This document shows positions 38,360-46,967 of a stretch of 64,000 nucleotides of DNA, one piece after another. Numbering within the stretch: the stretch's first letter is position 1; the number at the start of each line of letters is the position of its first letter. The stretch covers positions 2,480,001-2,544,000 of the forward strand of contig NZ_BLKZ01000001.1 of the NCBI RefSeq assembly GCF_010723575.1, given 5' to 3'. Both the position numbers and the translations under genes were made by a program. Under the pieces are notes generated by a model, which was not told the DNA's origin, made no database searches, and saw only the letters and a program-made list of their open reading frames with translations. This stretch comes from Mycobacterium bourgelatii. Its GTDB lineage: Bacteria; Actinomycetota; Actinomycetes; Mycobacteriales; Mycobacteriaceae.

Positions 38360-39250
38360 ATCCGCGGCCAGCGCCGCCATCAGCAACACCCTCGCCTGCG
38401 AGGACGGAAGGTGCGGCACCATCAGGGCACCCGCGCGCACCAGGTCATGCCCGGGGCCGTAGGCGGCGCCGACCCGTCCGCCGGGCACCCGCGTGGTCAC
38501 CCCGACGACGATGCCGTCCCGGCACAAGCGACGCACCCCGTCGACCACGGCGGCACAGGCGTTACCCGAGCCCAGCGCTTCCAGGACCACCGCCCGCGCG
38601 CCCGCGGCGGCGAACGCGTCCAGCGCAACCGCGTCACTGCCCAGGTACGCCGCGGCGATGTCGACCCGTGGCGCGTAAGCGGCGCTCAAATCCGCGAGGT
38701 ACGGGCGGGTCTTGCGCTCGGCAAGGCTCAGGCCGTCGGCAACCGTGCCCAACAGCCGTCCGGCGTACCCGCTGAGATCCTCGGTGACCACCTTGCGCAG
38801 GCCCAGCGGCTGCAACACCCGGCCGGCGAAGCACACCAGCACACCGAGGTCCCGGGCGGCTGGGCTGGCGGCTACCGTCAGCGCGTCGCGAATGTTGGTC
38901 GGCCCGTCGGTGTCGGGTGCGTCGGCGCTGCGCATGGCACCCGTCAACACCACCGGCACTTCACCCGCGTAGGTCAGGTCCAGCCAGAGGGCGCTTTCCT
39001 CCATGGTGTCGGTGCCGTGCAGCACCACCACGCCGTCGGCGCCGGAGTCGGCGGCCGCGCGCACGGCGGCGCTGATCCGATCCCAGTCGGGCACCGTCAG
39101 TTCCGAGCTGTCGACCGCCATCAAATCCACGACCTCGACGTCCAGACCGGCAGTCAGGTCCGCGCCGCTGTGTGCGGGTCGTCGCACGCCGTCGGCGCCG
39201 GTGCTGCTCGATATCGTCCCTCCGGTGGTGATCACGGTGAGGCGGCCCAT
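38315..39250 (-). CDS. ansA: L-asparaginase
   Basis: 311 residues of the bacterial type I/II asparaginase family, hydrolysing asparagine to aspartate and ammonia. The two catalytic threonine segments are visible: TTGGTISS near residue 8 and VVLHGTDTMEESA near residue 85. The C-terminal MVPHLPSSQARVLLMAALA is typical. No signal peptide. ATG 39250 starts MGRLTVITTGGT; upstream in-frame codons to 39412 have no family likeness. Its 3' end overlaps dinX and it diverges from lspA, as in M. tuberculosis. Confidence 0.95.
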   Translation of the reverse strand: MGRLTVITTGGTISSSTGADGVRRPAHSGADLTAGLDVEVVDLMAVDSSELTVPDWDRISAAVRAAADSGADGVVVLHGTDTMEESALWLDLTYAGEVPVVLTGAMRSADAPDTDGPTNIRDALTVAASPAARDLGVLVCFAGRVLQPLGLRKVVTEDLSGYAGRLLGTVADGLSLAERKTRPYLADLSAAYAPRVDIAAAYLGSDAVALDAFAAAGARAVVLEALGSGNACAAVVDGVRRLCRDGIVVGVTTRVPGGRVGAAYGPGHDLVRAGALMVPHLPSSQARVLLMAALAADLPATEVADLIERWG

Positions 39251-39324
39251 GCTCGGATCATCCCGCACGTTGCGACTGGTATCCGCATGCGGTGCCGATC
39301 TTGCATCTGGGGGATGATGGGAGA

Positions 39325-39969
39325 GTGCCTGACGAACCAACCGGATCTTCCGATCCGTTGACCGCAGCAGGGGCCGGGGATGAGGGCGCTGGCCAGCCCG
39401 AAACTTCCGCACCGCCCCGGCGTCTGCGGCTGTTGTTGTCGGTCGCGGCGGTCGTGTTGACCCTGGACATCGTCACCAAGGTGCTGGCGGTCAAGCTGCT
39501 GCCGCCCGGACAACCGGTCTCGATCATCGGTGACACCGTCACCTGGACCCTGGTGCGCAATTCGGGCGCCGCATTCTCCATGGCGACCGGGTACACCTGG
39601 GTGCTGACGCTGATCGCCACGGGTGTGGTGGTCGGCATCTTCTGGATGGGCAGGCGGCTGGTGTCGCCCTGGTGGGCGCTGGGCCTGGGGATGATCCTCG
39701 GCGGCGCGATGGGAAACCTGGTCGACCGGTTCTTCCGGGCGCCGGGACCGCTGCGCGGGCATGTCGTGGACTTCTTGTCGGTCGGGTGGTGGCCGGTGTT
39801 CAACGTCGCCGACCCTTCGGTCGTGGGCGGGGCGATCCTGCTGGTCGTTCTGTCGATTTTCGGGTTCGATTTCGACACGGTCGGACGGCGCACGGACGAC
39901 GACGACACCTCGGCCAACCCCGAGGCTGACGGCGACGCGGTTGACCGAAGTAAGGCCAACCGACGGTGA
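39325..39969 (+). CDS. lspA: Prolipoprotein signal peptidase
   Basis: 214 residues, inner-membrane aspartyl protease that removes the signal peptide of lipoproteins after diacylation. Four hydrophobic segments are visible; the catalytic Asp regions are VRNSGAAFSM..., GGAMGNLVDRFF and VDFLSVGWWPVFNVADPSV. GTG 39325 gives the expected N-terminus (VPDEPTGS) with GATGGGAGA upstream. The C-terminal tail (RTDDDDTSANPEAD) is acidic. Its stop overlaps the next gene by 4 bases. LprI at 41687 is one likely local substrate. Confidence 0.97.
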   Translation: MPDEPTGSSDPLTAAGAGDEGAGQPETSAPPRRLRLLLSVAAVVLTLDIVTKVLAVKLLPPGQPVSIIGDTVTWTLVRNSGAAFSMATGYTWVLTLIATGVVVGIFWMGRRLVSPWWALGLGMILGGAMGNLVDRFFRAPGPLRGHVVDFLSVGWWPVFNVADPSVVGGAILLVVLSIFGFDFDTVGRRTDDDDTSANPEADGDAVDRSKANRR

Positions 39970-40895
39970 GTTCACACCGATCGATGCCCGTTCCGGAGGG
40001 ATTGGCGGGCATGCGTGTCGACGCGGGTGTGGCGCGCCTGCTTGGGCTGTCGCGCACCGCAGCCGCGGCGCTGGCCGAAGAAGGCGGGGTCGAACTCGAC
40101 GGCGTGCAGGCGGGGAAGTCCGACCGCCTGACCCCCGGCGCGTGGTTGGAGGTCCGGCTACCCGAGCCGCCGAAACCACTGGAGAACCCGCCGGTCGAGA
40201 TCGAAGGCATGACGATCCTGTATTCCGACGACGACATCGTCGCGGTCGACAAACCGGCCGCCGTGGCCGCGCATGCTTCGGTGGGCTGGACCGGCCCGAC
40301 GGTGCTGGGCGGCCTGGCCGCGGCGGGCTACCGGATTACCACTTCGGGTGTGCACGAGCGTCAGGGGATCGTGCACCGCCTGGACGTCGGCACCTCCGGG
40401 GTGATGGTGGTCGCACGTTCGGAACGCGCCTACACGGTGCTGAAGCGGGCGTTCAAACAACGCACGGTCGACAAGCGTTACCACGCGCTGGTGCAGGGAC
40501 ATCCCGACCCATCCAGCGGAACGATCGACGCCCCGATCGGCCGGCACCCCGGCGGTGAATGGAAGTTCGCCGTCACGCGGAATGGCCGGCACAGCCTGAC
40601 CCATTACGACACCGTCGAAGCGTTCGTCGCCGCCAGCCTGCTCGATGTGCACCTGGAAACCGGTCGCACCCACCAGATCCGGGTGCACTTCGCCGCGCTG
40701 CATCACCCGTGCTGCGGTGACCTCGTCTACGGGGCCGACCCGAAATTGGCGAAAAGGCTTGGGCTGGAACGGCAATGGTTGCATGCGCGGTCGCTGGCGT
40801 TCGCTCACCCGGCCGACGGCCGCCGGATCGAGATCGTCAGCCCCTACCCGCCCGATCTGCAGCATGCCCTGGACGTGTTGCGCGCCGAAAATTGA
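39966..40895 (+). CDS. RluD-type 23S rRNA pseudouridine synthase (Rv1540-like)
   Basis: 309 residues. N-terminal S4-like RNA-binding region (MRVDAGVARLLGLSRTAAAALAEEGGVELDG), then the RsuA/RluD catalytic domain with HRLDVGTSGVMVVAR (catalytic Asp in HRLD) and the late VHLETGRTHQIRVHFA. It converts uridines in large-subunit rRNA to pseudouridine (family role; exact sites unknown). GTG 39966 overlaps the lspA stop (GTGA), so translation is probably coupled. Confidence 0.93.
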   Translation: MSSHRSMPVPEGLAGMRVDAGVARLLGLSRTAAAALAEEGGVELDGVQAGKSDRLTPGAWLEVRLPEPPKPLENPPVEIEGMTILYSDDDIVAVDKPAAVAAHASVGWTGPTVLGGLAAAGYRITTSGVHERQGIVHRLDVGTSGVMVVARSERAYTVLKRAFKQRTVDKRYHALVQGHPDPSSGTIDAPIGRHPGGEWKFAVTRNGRHSLTHYDTVEAFVAASLLDVHLETGRTHQIRVHFAALHHPCCGDLVYGADPKLAKRLGLERQWLHARSLAFAHPADGRRIEIVSPYPPDLQHALDVLRAEN

Positions 40896-40896
40896 T

Positions 40897-41667
40897 TTAG
40901 TGCACCGGCTTTCGGGCCTCGACCAGCACCCGCGTGGCGTGCGCGACGAAGGGTCCGTCGGATTGGATGCGCTCGTGCAGCTCGCGCAGCCGGGAGCGGT
41001 GGCGCCGCACGGTGAAGTCGGGTACCGCCCAAATGACTTTGCGCAGAAAGTAGACGACGGCGCCGATGTCGAAATACTCCTGGCGTAGCCGTTCCAGACG
41101 CATCGTCACCACCTCCAGGCCGGCGGCCCGGGCCTGCGCACGTTCCGCGTCGGGATGGCGGCGGGCCCACGCTTCGGGCTGGGGGCCCTGGGAGGCTCTG
41201 AAGAATTCCACCAATTCGGCCACCGTGGCAGGCCCGATGTGCTGTGCCAGGTAGGTGCCGCCGGGGCGCAGCACTCGGGCAATCTCGTTCCAGCACACTG
41301 TGTTCGGATGCCGACTGGTCACCAGGTCGAAAGCCTCGTCGGCAAACGGCAGTACCGATTCGTCGGGTGGGGTTACCACGACCACCCCCCGCGGATGCAA
41401 GCGCTGCGTCGCCAACGCGGCGTTCGGTGGCCATGCCTCGGTGGCCGCCATCGTGGGTGGGAACTTCGCTGCGCCGGCGAGTACCTCGCCGCCTCCGGTT
41501 TGAATGTCCAGCGCCGCAGACACATTCGCCAGCCGGTCGCTCATCAACCGTTGATAGCCCCAGGAGGGGCGCTGCTCGGTCGCCCGGCCATCCAGCCAGG
41601 AGAAATTCCAGCCGTCCACCGGCGCCGAATCGGCTTCTGCGACCAGTTCGTCGAACGTGCGCGACAT
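40897..41667 (-). CDS. SAM-dependent methyltransferase
   Basis: 256 residues. Methyltransferase features: ALDIQTGGGEVL (motif I), VVVVTPPDESVLPFADEAFDLVTSRHP and EIARVLRPGGTYLAQHIG (post-motif). ATG 41667 has GTGAGGC about 9 bases upstream; GTG 41682 is also possible. It lies 4-19 bases downstream of lprI in the same direction, so it likely forms the last gene of a glbN-lprI-methyltransferase operon. It ends one base from the convergent pseudouridine synthase gene. Substrate unknown. Confidence 0.85.
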   Translation of the reverse strand: MSRTFDELVAEADSAPVDGWNFSWLDGRATEQRPSWGYQRLMSDRLANVSAALDIQTGGGEVLAGAAKFPPTMAATEAWPPNAALATQRLHPRGVVVVTPPDESVLPFADEAFDLVTSRHPNTVCWNEIARVLRPGGTYLAQHIGPATVAELVEFFRASQGPQPEAWARRHPDAERAQARAAGLEVVTMRLERLRQEYFDIGAVVYFLRKVIWAVPDFTVRRHRSRLRELHERIQSDGPFVAHATRVLVEARKPVH

Positions 41668-41686
41668 GTCGAACTGCCTCACGACC

Positions 41687-42298
41687 TCACGAGGGAGTTT
41701 TGCAGACGAACTTGCTACATCCGGGGATGCCGCTGAAGTCGACCTGCACCTCGCCCTGATGTTCCCAGTACTCGATGCCTTGACGCCCGTACCGGGAGCC
41801 GCTGCCGGACGGCTGGGCGAACAGGATGTGCTGGGCGCCTTTCCATTCCAGTACTGCCGCCGGGGGTTCGAACTGGTTGAAGAACTGCGCTGTCAAGGGA
41901 CTGTCCTCGGCGGGGCACCGGAAGGTGACGACCGGCGGGATCGCCGTGGCGGGGTCGGACATGGCCAACTCGACGAGGCGGGTCTGGTATGCCTCCCGCA
42001 CGCACGTGCGTACGTCGGCGTTCTTCGCGCAGGCGTCGCGCTGTGCGGCCCACTTGTCCTGCGCGGCGGTGAGCGCCGACTTGTCCGCGCCCGTCCGGTC
42101 AAGTGCCCGCTGGTAGCCGCCAGCGATTCGATTGTCCAGGTCCCGCAGCACCGGGTCGTCGCAGACCAGTTGCTGGGCGGAGTTCGCAGGTTTGGCGCAG
42201 TCGAGCGTAGGGCCCGAGGTGGCTGCCGGCGGCGGCGTGCTTTTTGAGCTGCAGGCGCCCAGCAGCAGGGCTGCCAGCACGATGGCGATCAGTCGCAT
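41687..42298 (-). CDS. lprI: Lipoprotein LprI (lysozyme-inhibitor type)
   Basis: 203 residues. The signal peptide ends in a lipobox LLGAC with the lipidated Cys16, so the mature protein is anchored in the cell envelope. After a Pro/Thr-rich linker comes a Cys-containing LprI-type domain (CDDPVLRDLDNRIAGGYQRAL, DKWAAQRDACAKNADVRTCV) and a C-terminal MliC-like domain (VTFRCPAEDSPLTAQFF, ending CSKFVCKTPS). In M. tuberculosis LprI inhibits lysozyme and its gene follows glbN, as here. Confidence 0.93.
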   Translation of the reverse strand: MRLIAIVLAALLLGACSSKSTPPPAATSGPTLDCAKPANSAQQLVCDDPVLRDLDNRIAGGYQRALDRTGADKSALTAAQDKWAAQRDACAKNADVRTCVREAYQTRLVELAMSDPATAIPPVVTFRCPAEDSPLTAQFFNQFEPPAAVLEWKGAQHILFAQPSGSGSRYGRQGIEYWEHQGEVQVDFSGIPGCSKFVCKTPS

Positions 42299-42377
42299 AC
42301 GTGCTGACTACCGCCCACGCCGCGAACGCGACACCCGACACGCCAGCGAGCAGTGGAGTTTCTCGAATACGCGCGGT

Positions 42378-42800
42378 TCAGACTCGGCTGTCCTCGGGAG
42401 CCGTCTTGGCTTCTCCGGACGCGATGTCGGCGGCGAGCGGCGCGATGGCGCCGAGGATCTCGGTCACCGTCGCCGCAGGCACCCCGGCCGCCGCCAGTGC
42501 GTCGCCCAAGTGCCCGGCGACCAGGCTGAAGTGCTGCATGGTGATGCCGCGCCCTTGGTGCACCTGCTTCATCGGTGCGCCGGTGTAGGGCTCGGGCCCG
42601 CCGAGGGCGGCGGCGAAGAACTCCGCCTGTTTGCCTTTGAGACGGCTCATATTGGTGCCGGTGAAGAACCCGGACAACTGGTCGTCGGCGAGCACTCTGC
42701 GGTAGAAGTCGTCGACGACGATTTCGATCGACTCATACCCGCCGATCTTGTCGTAGATGCTGAGCTGCTTGCGCCTCAGCAGGCGCGACAATAAACCCAT
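42378..42800 (-). CDS. glbN: Truncated haemoglobin, group I (HbN)
   Basis: 140 residues, 2-on-2 globin. LSIYDKIGGYESIEIVVDDFYRRVL carries the B10 tyrosine, and KQVHQGRGITMQHFSLVAGHL contains the proximal histidine region. The N-terminus MGLLSRLLRRKQL is the short polar pre-A segment known from HbN. Known role: nitric oxide dioxygenase giving nitrate, protecting respiration. It is first in the minus-strand operon with lprI, 79 bp apart. Confidence 0.95.
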   Translation of the reverse strand: MGLLSRLLRRKQLSIYDKIGGYESIEIVVDDFYRRVLADDQLSGFFTGTNMSRLKGKQAEFFAAALGGPEPYTGAPMKQVHQGRGITMQHFSLVAGHLGDALAAAGVPAATVTEILGAIAPLAADIASGEAKTAPEDSRV

Positions 42801-42984
42801 GTGTCAGCTGACCATCGGGCAGTTGCGCTGTCGTTAGGCCGCGGTCACGCGCGGATTGCTGTCCGTAACAGGTCCATTGCCTCGAATCGCCGAACGCCGT
42901 ATCTATTCGGGGGCCGATGTCCTAGGTTGGCATCATGACGTGCGTCACACCAACCACACCGCCATCATCAGGAGCGATCTGCCA

Positions 42985-44001
42985 ATGAATCTTGGTGACC
43001 TCACGAACCTGGTCGAAAAGCCCTTAGCGGCGATGTCGAGCATGCTCAATACGCCGAACTCGGCCGGACGATACCGGCCCTTCTATCTCAGGAATCTGCT
43101 CGACGCGGTCCAAGGCGTCAAGCTCAGCGACGTCGTCGAGGGCAGGACCATCCTCATCACCGGTGGGTCGTCGGGCATCGGTGAAGCCACGGCCAAGAAG
43201 ATCGCGGAATCGGGGGGCTCCGTCGTGCTGGTCGCACGCACCCTGGAAAACCTCGAAAAGGTCGCCGACGAAATCCGTGCCGACGGTGGGGAAGCCCACG
43301 TGTACCCGTGCGACCTCGCGGACACCGACGCCATCGCCGAGATGGCCGACAAGGTGCTCGCCGACCTCGGCGGTGTCGACATCCTGATCAACAACGCGGG
43401 ACGGTCGATTCGGCGCTCCTTGGCACTGTCCTACGAACGGATCCACGACTACCAGCGGACCATGCAGCTCAACTACATCGGCGCGGTCCAGCTGATCCTC
43501 AAATTCATCCCCGGGATGCGCGAACGCGGCTTCGGGCACGTCGTCAACGTCTCCTCGGTCGGGGTGCAGACCCGCGCACCGCGGTTCGGCGCGTACATTG
43601 CGAGCAAGGCCGCGCTGGACAGTCTGTGCGACGCACTCCAGGCCGAGGTGGTGAAGGACGGTGTCAAGTTCACCACCGTGCACATGCCGCTGGTGCGCAC
43701 GCCGATGATCAGTCCGACCGCGATGTACGACAAATTCCCGGCCCTGACGCCGGATCAGGCCGCGGGTGTGATCACCGACGCGATCGTGCACCGGCCACGG
43801 CGGTCCAGCTCACCCTTCGGGCAATTCGCCGCTGTCGCCGACGCCGTCAACCCTGCGGTGATGGACCGCGTGCGCAACCGCGCATTCGGCATGTTCGACG
43901 ACTCCGCCGCGGCGAAGGGAGGCGAATCCGGCACGGAAGCAGCGCAATTGGACAAGAGAAGCGAAACATTCGTGCAGGCGACCCGAGGAATACATTGGTG
44001 A
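42985..44001 (+). CDS. Short-chain dehydrogenase, fatty acyl reductase-like (Rv1543-like)
   Basis: 338 residues. NAD(P)-binding TGGSSGIGEATAKK, VYPCDLADTDAI, NNAGRSIRRSL and catalytic YIASKAALDSL are present. A short N-terminal extension (MNLGDLTNLVEKPLAAMSS) and C-terminal tail match the M. tuberculosis protein. ATG 42985 has AGGAGCG upstream; the open frame from 42856 is not supported. Four bases separate it from the next SDR gene, so both are co-transcribed. The closest family role is reduction of long-chain acyl-CoA or aldehyde; substrate unproven. Confidence 0.92.
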   Translation: MNLGDLTNLVEKPLAAMSSMLNTPNSAGRYRPFYLRNLLDAVQGVKLSDVVEGRTILITGGSSGIGEATAKKIAESGGSVVLVARTLENLEKVADEIRADGGEAHVYPCDLADTDAIAEMADKVLADLGGVDILINNAGRSIRRSLALSYERIHDYQRTMQLNYIGAVQLILKFIPGMRERGFGHVVNVSSVGVQTRAPRFGAYIASKAALDSLCDALQAEVVKDGVKFTTVHMPLVRTPMISPTAMYDKFPALTPDQAAGVITDAIVHRPRRSSSPFGQFAAVADAVNPAVMDRVRNRAFGMFDDSAAAKGGESGTEAAQLDKRSETFVQATRGIHW

Positions 44002-44005
44002 CATC

Positions 44006-44809
44006 ATGAGCCTTCCGAAACCGAGCAAGACGTCTACCGTCGTCATCACCGGTGCCTCTTCGGGTATCGGGGTCGAACTCGGGAAGGGCTTGGCCGGCCG
44101 TGGCTTCCCGCTGATCCTGGTCGCACGGCGCCGCGAGCGCCTCGACGAACTCGCCGAGAACTTGCGCGCGGAGCACAAGATCGACGTGGAGGTTCTGCCA
44201 CTCGACCTGTCCGACACGGAATCCCGCTCGAAGCTTGTCGATCGGCTGCGCACCGATCCGATCGCCGGCCTGTGCAACAGCGCGGGATTCGGAACCAGCG
44301 GGTACTTCTACGAATTGCCCTTCGAACGGGAAAGCGAGCAAGTCACCCTCAACGCGCTCGCGCTGACCGAACTCACCCATGCGGCCCTGGGCGGCATGGT
44401 CGAGCGGGGCGCCGGAGCGGTGCTCAACATCGCCTCGATCGCCGCCTTCCAGCCGATTCCCTATATGGCGGTGTACTCGGCCACCAAGGCGTTCGTCCTG
44501 ACGTTCTCCGAAGCCGTCCAGGAGGAACTGCACGGAACGGGCGTGTCGGTCACCGCGTTGTGTCCGGGTCCGGTGCCCACGGAGTGGGCGCAGATCGCCG
44601 ATGCCGAGCGATTCAGCATCCCCATCGCGCAGGTCTCCCCGCACGATGTCGCCGAAGCCGCGATCGAGGGCATGCTGGCCGGAAAGCGCACTGTGGTCCC
44701 AGGAATCGTGCCGAAGGTCGTCAGCACCAGCGGGCGGCTCATACCGCGTAGCGTGCTGCTGCCCGGAATCCGGATCGGCAACAAGTTGCGCGGGGGACCA
44801 GGGCGTTAG
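44006..44809 (+). CDS. Short-chain dehydrogenase/ketoacyl reductase (Rv1544-like)
   Basis: 267 residues, same length as the M. tuberculosis counterpart. TGASSGIGVELGKGLA binds the cofactor, NSAGFGTSG is the NNAG-like motif, SIAAFQPIPYMAVYSATKAFV holds the catalytic Ser and Tyr-x-x-x-Lys. ATG 44006 follows the Rv1543-like stop by 4 bases. Likely a reductase of ketoacyl or related lipid intermediates; substrate not evident. Confidence 0.92.
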   Translation: MSLPKPSKTSTVVITGASSGIGVELGKGLAGRGFPLILVARRRERLDELAENLRAEHKIDVEVLPLDLSDTESRSKLVDRLRTDPIAGLCNSAGFGTSGYFYELPFERESEQVTLNALALTELTHAALGGMVERGAGAVLNIASIAAFQPIPYMAVYSATKAFVLTFSEAVQEELHGTGVSVTALCPGPVPTEWAQIADAERFSIPIAQVSPHDVAEAAIEGMLAGKRTVVPGIVPKVVSTSGRLIPRSVLLPGIRIGNKLRGGPGR

Positions 44810-44821
44810 CTCAGGGGCGCC

Positions 44822-46306
44822 TCAGGGCCTTCGCCAGGGATGCTCGGCCAGCATCTGACTGACCAGGTCGACCACCTCGGCGTTGATGCCGTCGTCGTAC
44901 TGGTGTGAGTACTGGCGGAGTTGCTCGGTCGCCGTCGCAATGCGTTGCAGCAGGCCGCCGTAGGCGTTGGTGGCGGCGCCGGCGTAACTCTCGGCAGCTT
45001 CGACTTGCCATTGCGCGCTGTACCGAGAGGGCAGGTTACGCAATTGGTCCGCCAGGTCGCCAGCCTGCTCTTGCGCCGTGCTGACCAGACTGCGCACCAG
45101 TGCGACGTCGATCGGAGTCCGGGGCCGACCATCCTCGGCCAGACCGGCCTCCAACACGTAGTCGATCTGGCGTAACACGGAGACGGCGTGCTCGATGTAG
45201 CCCGTGTGCGTGCCCACCCCCAACGGCGGGATGGGGATGGTCAGCAGTTGCGGTTGCGCGAGCGCCGCCGCGATCTCCTGGCTGGCGTGCGCCTGTGCCG
45301 CGGCTACTTCGGCGGCCGCCGACGCGCGAACCCGCTCGAGCTCCGTGCGTGCCTGCGCGACGGCGTTGTCGGCTTCGGCGCGAATCTGCTCGACCTCGGT
45401 GCGTGCCTGCGCGACAGCGGTTTCGGCTTCGGCACGCGCGCGCGACACGTCCGCCTCCGCCGCCTGATGGGCGGCGGCAATCTCACCGGCGGCCTGTCCG
45501 CGAGCGGCGGCAACCTCGGCCTCGGCATCCGCACGCACCCGCTCGAGTTCGAACTGAGCCTGCGACAAAGCCTGTTGTGCGGTGGCTCGTTCGGCCGCCC
45601 GCTCGGTGATCCGCTGTTCGGCCCGCGCCTCGGCGGCGCTGACCTGCTCAGCGGCTTTGGCAAGCTCGGCCGCGGTGTCGGCGCGGACCCGTTCGAGTTC
45701 GGCGCGCACCTGCTCTAGCGCGCTTTCGGCGGCCTTTCGTTCGTCGGCCCGTTCGGTGAGCCGTTGTTCGGCGCGGGCCTCGGCGGCCTTGAGTTGTTCG
45801 TTGGCGGTGGCCAACTGGGCGGCGGTATCGGCGCGGAGTCGTTCCAAGGCGTCCCGCACCTGCTCCATGGCTTGTTGCGCGGTGGCGCGTTCGGCGGCCC
45901 ATTCGGCACGTTCACGGGCAGCCTCCGCCTCCACCTCGCGGGTGCGCTCGCGCGCCGCCGTGAGATCCCGTGCGGCCTGCTCGGCTTCCTTGCGCGCCGC
46001 CTCGGCGGCCGCCTCCGCGTCCTTCTTATCCTGCTCTGCCTGACGCGCCGCGGCCTCGGCCACCACCCGCAAGTGGTCGGCCTCGACCAGCCGCAGCACC
46101 GGGGACAGCCGTCTTGCCGCCGGCCCGAAGCGGTTGCGGTGGTCGACAAGTTCGCGCTCCGTCATCGCTGACACCGCGAGCAACTCGGTGGGGGGTTGCA
46201 TGCCGAGTCGCTCGGCGGCGGCCACCGAAGCCGCGGCGGCGCGTTTGGTGAGTGCCGCCCAAGCCGCGGGGTCGAGGTCCTCGATGTGCTGCCGTGTGGT
46301 TGTCAC
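44822..46306 (-). CDS. Long coiled-coil protein of unknown function
   Basis: 494 residues, not recognised. Residues 1-80 form a short folded head (HIEDLDPAAWAALTKRAAA...). About 85-335 is Ala/Glu/Arg-rich and predicted coiled coil, with about three tandem repeats of some 50 residues (AEARAEQRITERA, then LERVRADTAAELA). About 345-494 looks globular (GVGTHTGYIEHAVSVLRQIDYVLEAGL...). No transmembrane segment. ATG 46306 overlaps the stop of the upstream membrane-protein gene by 4 bases, so the pair is translationally coupled. In M. tuberculosis only a tiny gene (Rv1545) lies here. A scaffold or filament role is possible, but not shown. Confidence 0.8.
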   Translation of the reverse strand: MTTTRQHIEDLDPAAWAALTKRAAAASVAAAERLGMQPPTELLAVSAMTERELVDHRNRFGPAARRLSPVLRLVEADHLRVVAEAAARQAEQDKKDAEAAAEAARKEAEQAARDLTAARERTREVEAEAARERAEWAAERATAQQAMEQVRDALERLRADTAAQLATANEQLKAAEARAEQRLTERADERKAAESALEQVRAELERVRADTAAELAKAAEQVSAAEARAEQRITERAAERATAQQALSQAQFELERVRADAEAEVAAARGQAAGEIAAAHQAAEADVSRARAEAETAVAQARTEVEQIRAEADNAVAQARTELERVRASAAAEVAAAQAHASQEIAAALAQPQLLTIPIPPLGVGTHTGYIEHAVSVLRQIDYVLEAGLAEDGRPRTPIDVALVRSLVSTAQEQAGDLADQLRNLPSRYSAQWQVEAAESYAGAATNAYGGLLQRIATATEQLRQYSHQYDDGINAEVVDLVSQMLAEHPWRRP

Positions 46307-46872
46307 CCGCGTCGACGCCTGCCCTTCGTCGTGGTGCTGTCGGCGGCGCCGTCAGAACCGACGTCGCCGCTGTCGGCAACCGGTGGCGGCGGCGCTTGGG
46401 GGACCGGCTGCGGCGCGCTTTCGGCGGGGCCGGGCGTGGGGTCAGGCGCCGCGAGGCTGGCGAGCGAACCGGCCTGCTGCGCCAACACCAACGAAAACTG
46501 GTTGAGGTAGACGGCCACCGCCTTGGCCAGGGTGTCGTCACCGAGTTGCTCGGCGTCACGCAACAGCCCCCGAAGCAGCTCCAGGGCTAGTTCCGGACCC
46601 AGGCCCAGAGTGGCATTTTCACTGGTCGCGGGTTCGATCCCGGCGGTCTCCACCACCCACACGAACCGCTCCCAACAGCGGGCGATAGCCGTGGTGCGCT
46701 GCTCGTCGGCGCGGACTTCCGCATGGCGTCGCTCCTGCTGCTCGGCCTGCGCCCGGTCGCGCTTGGCTGTCCGGCGTGCGGCGAAGAAGGCGATGAGCGC
46801 GAGAATTAACGCCGCGGCCAAAGCTGCCGCCCCCCCGAAACCCGCTGACATGAAATAGTCGCGCAAGTTCAT
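46303..46872 (-). CDS. Single-pass membrane protein paired with the coiled-coil gene
   Basis: 189 residues, not recognised. One hydrophobic helix at about 12-31 (GGAAALAAALILALIAFFAA) is followed by a basic, charged coiled-coil stretch (RRTAKRDRAQAEQQERRHAEVRADEQ), then a helical part (ELALELLRGLLRDAEQLGDDTLAKAV) and a Pro/Ser-rich tail ending KGRRRRG. Most of it should be cytosolic. The phrase ETAGIEPATS (near residue 75) is the antisense reading of a tRNA-3'-like DNA segment (see 46621-46655). It is coupled to the coiled-coil gene by a 4-base overlap. It may anchor that protein at the membrane (inference). Confidence 0.75.
   Translation of the reverse strand: MNLRDYFMSAGFGGAAALAAALILALIAFFAARRTAKRDRAQAEQQERRHAEVRADEQRTTAIARCWERFVWVVETAGIEPATSENATLGLGPELALELLRGLLRDAEQLGDDTLAKAVAVYLNQFSLVLAQQAGSLASLAAPDPTPGPAESAPQPVPQAPPPPVADSGDVGSDGAADSTTTKGRRRRG
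46621..46655 (+). other. tRNA 3'-end-like fragment inside the membrane-protein gene
   Basis: GCGGGTTCGATCCCGGC looks like a T-arm (loop TTCGATC, four of five stem pairs), followed by GGTCTCCACCA, like an acceptor 3' strand with CCA. I found no matching 5' half (a GGAGACC strand) within about 100 bases upstream, so this is not a whole tRNA gene. Such fragments mark integration sites of mobile elements, but chance is possible. Confidence 0.4.
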
Positions 46873-46967
46873 TCCTCGGAAAGTACCTGCGTACTGCCTC
46901 GTTGGAAAACCGGACTGCTGGGCCGTGGCGCTCCTGCGATGCTCTGCGCCGGGATACGCTCTCGCCT

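Noticed and set aside
46570..46660. A complete tRNA gene
   Set aside because: Only T-arm and acceptor-3'-like parts are visible; no matching 5' acceptor strand, D-arm or anticodon arm was found.
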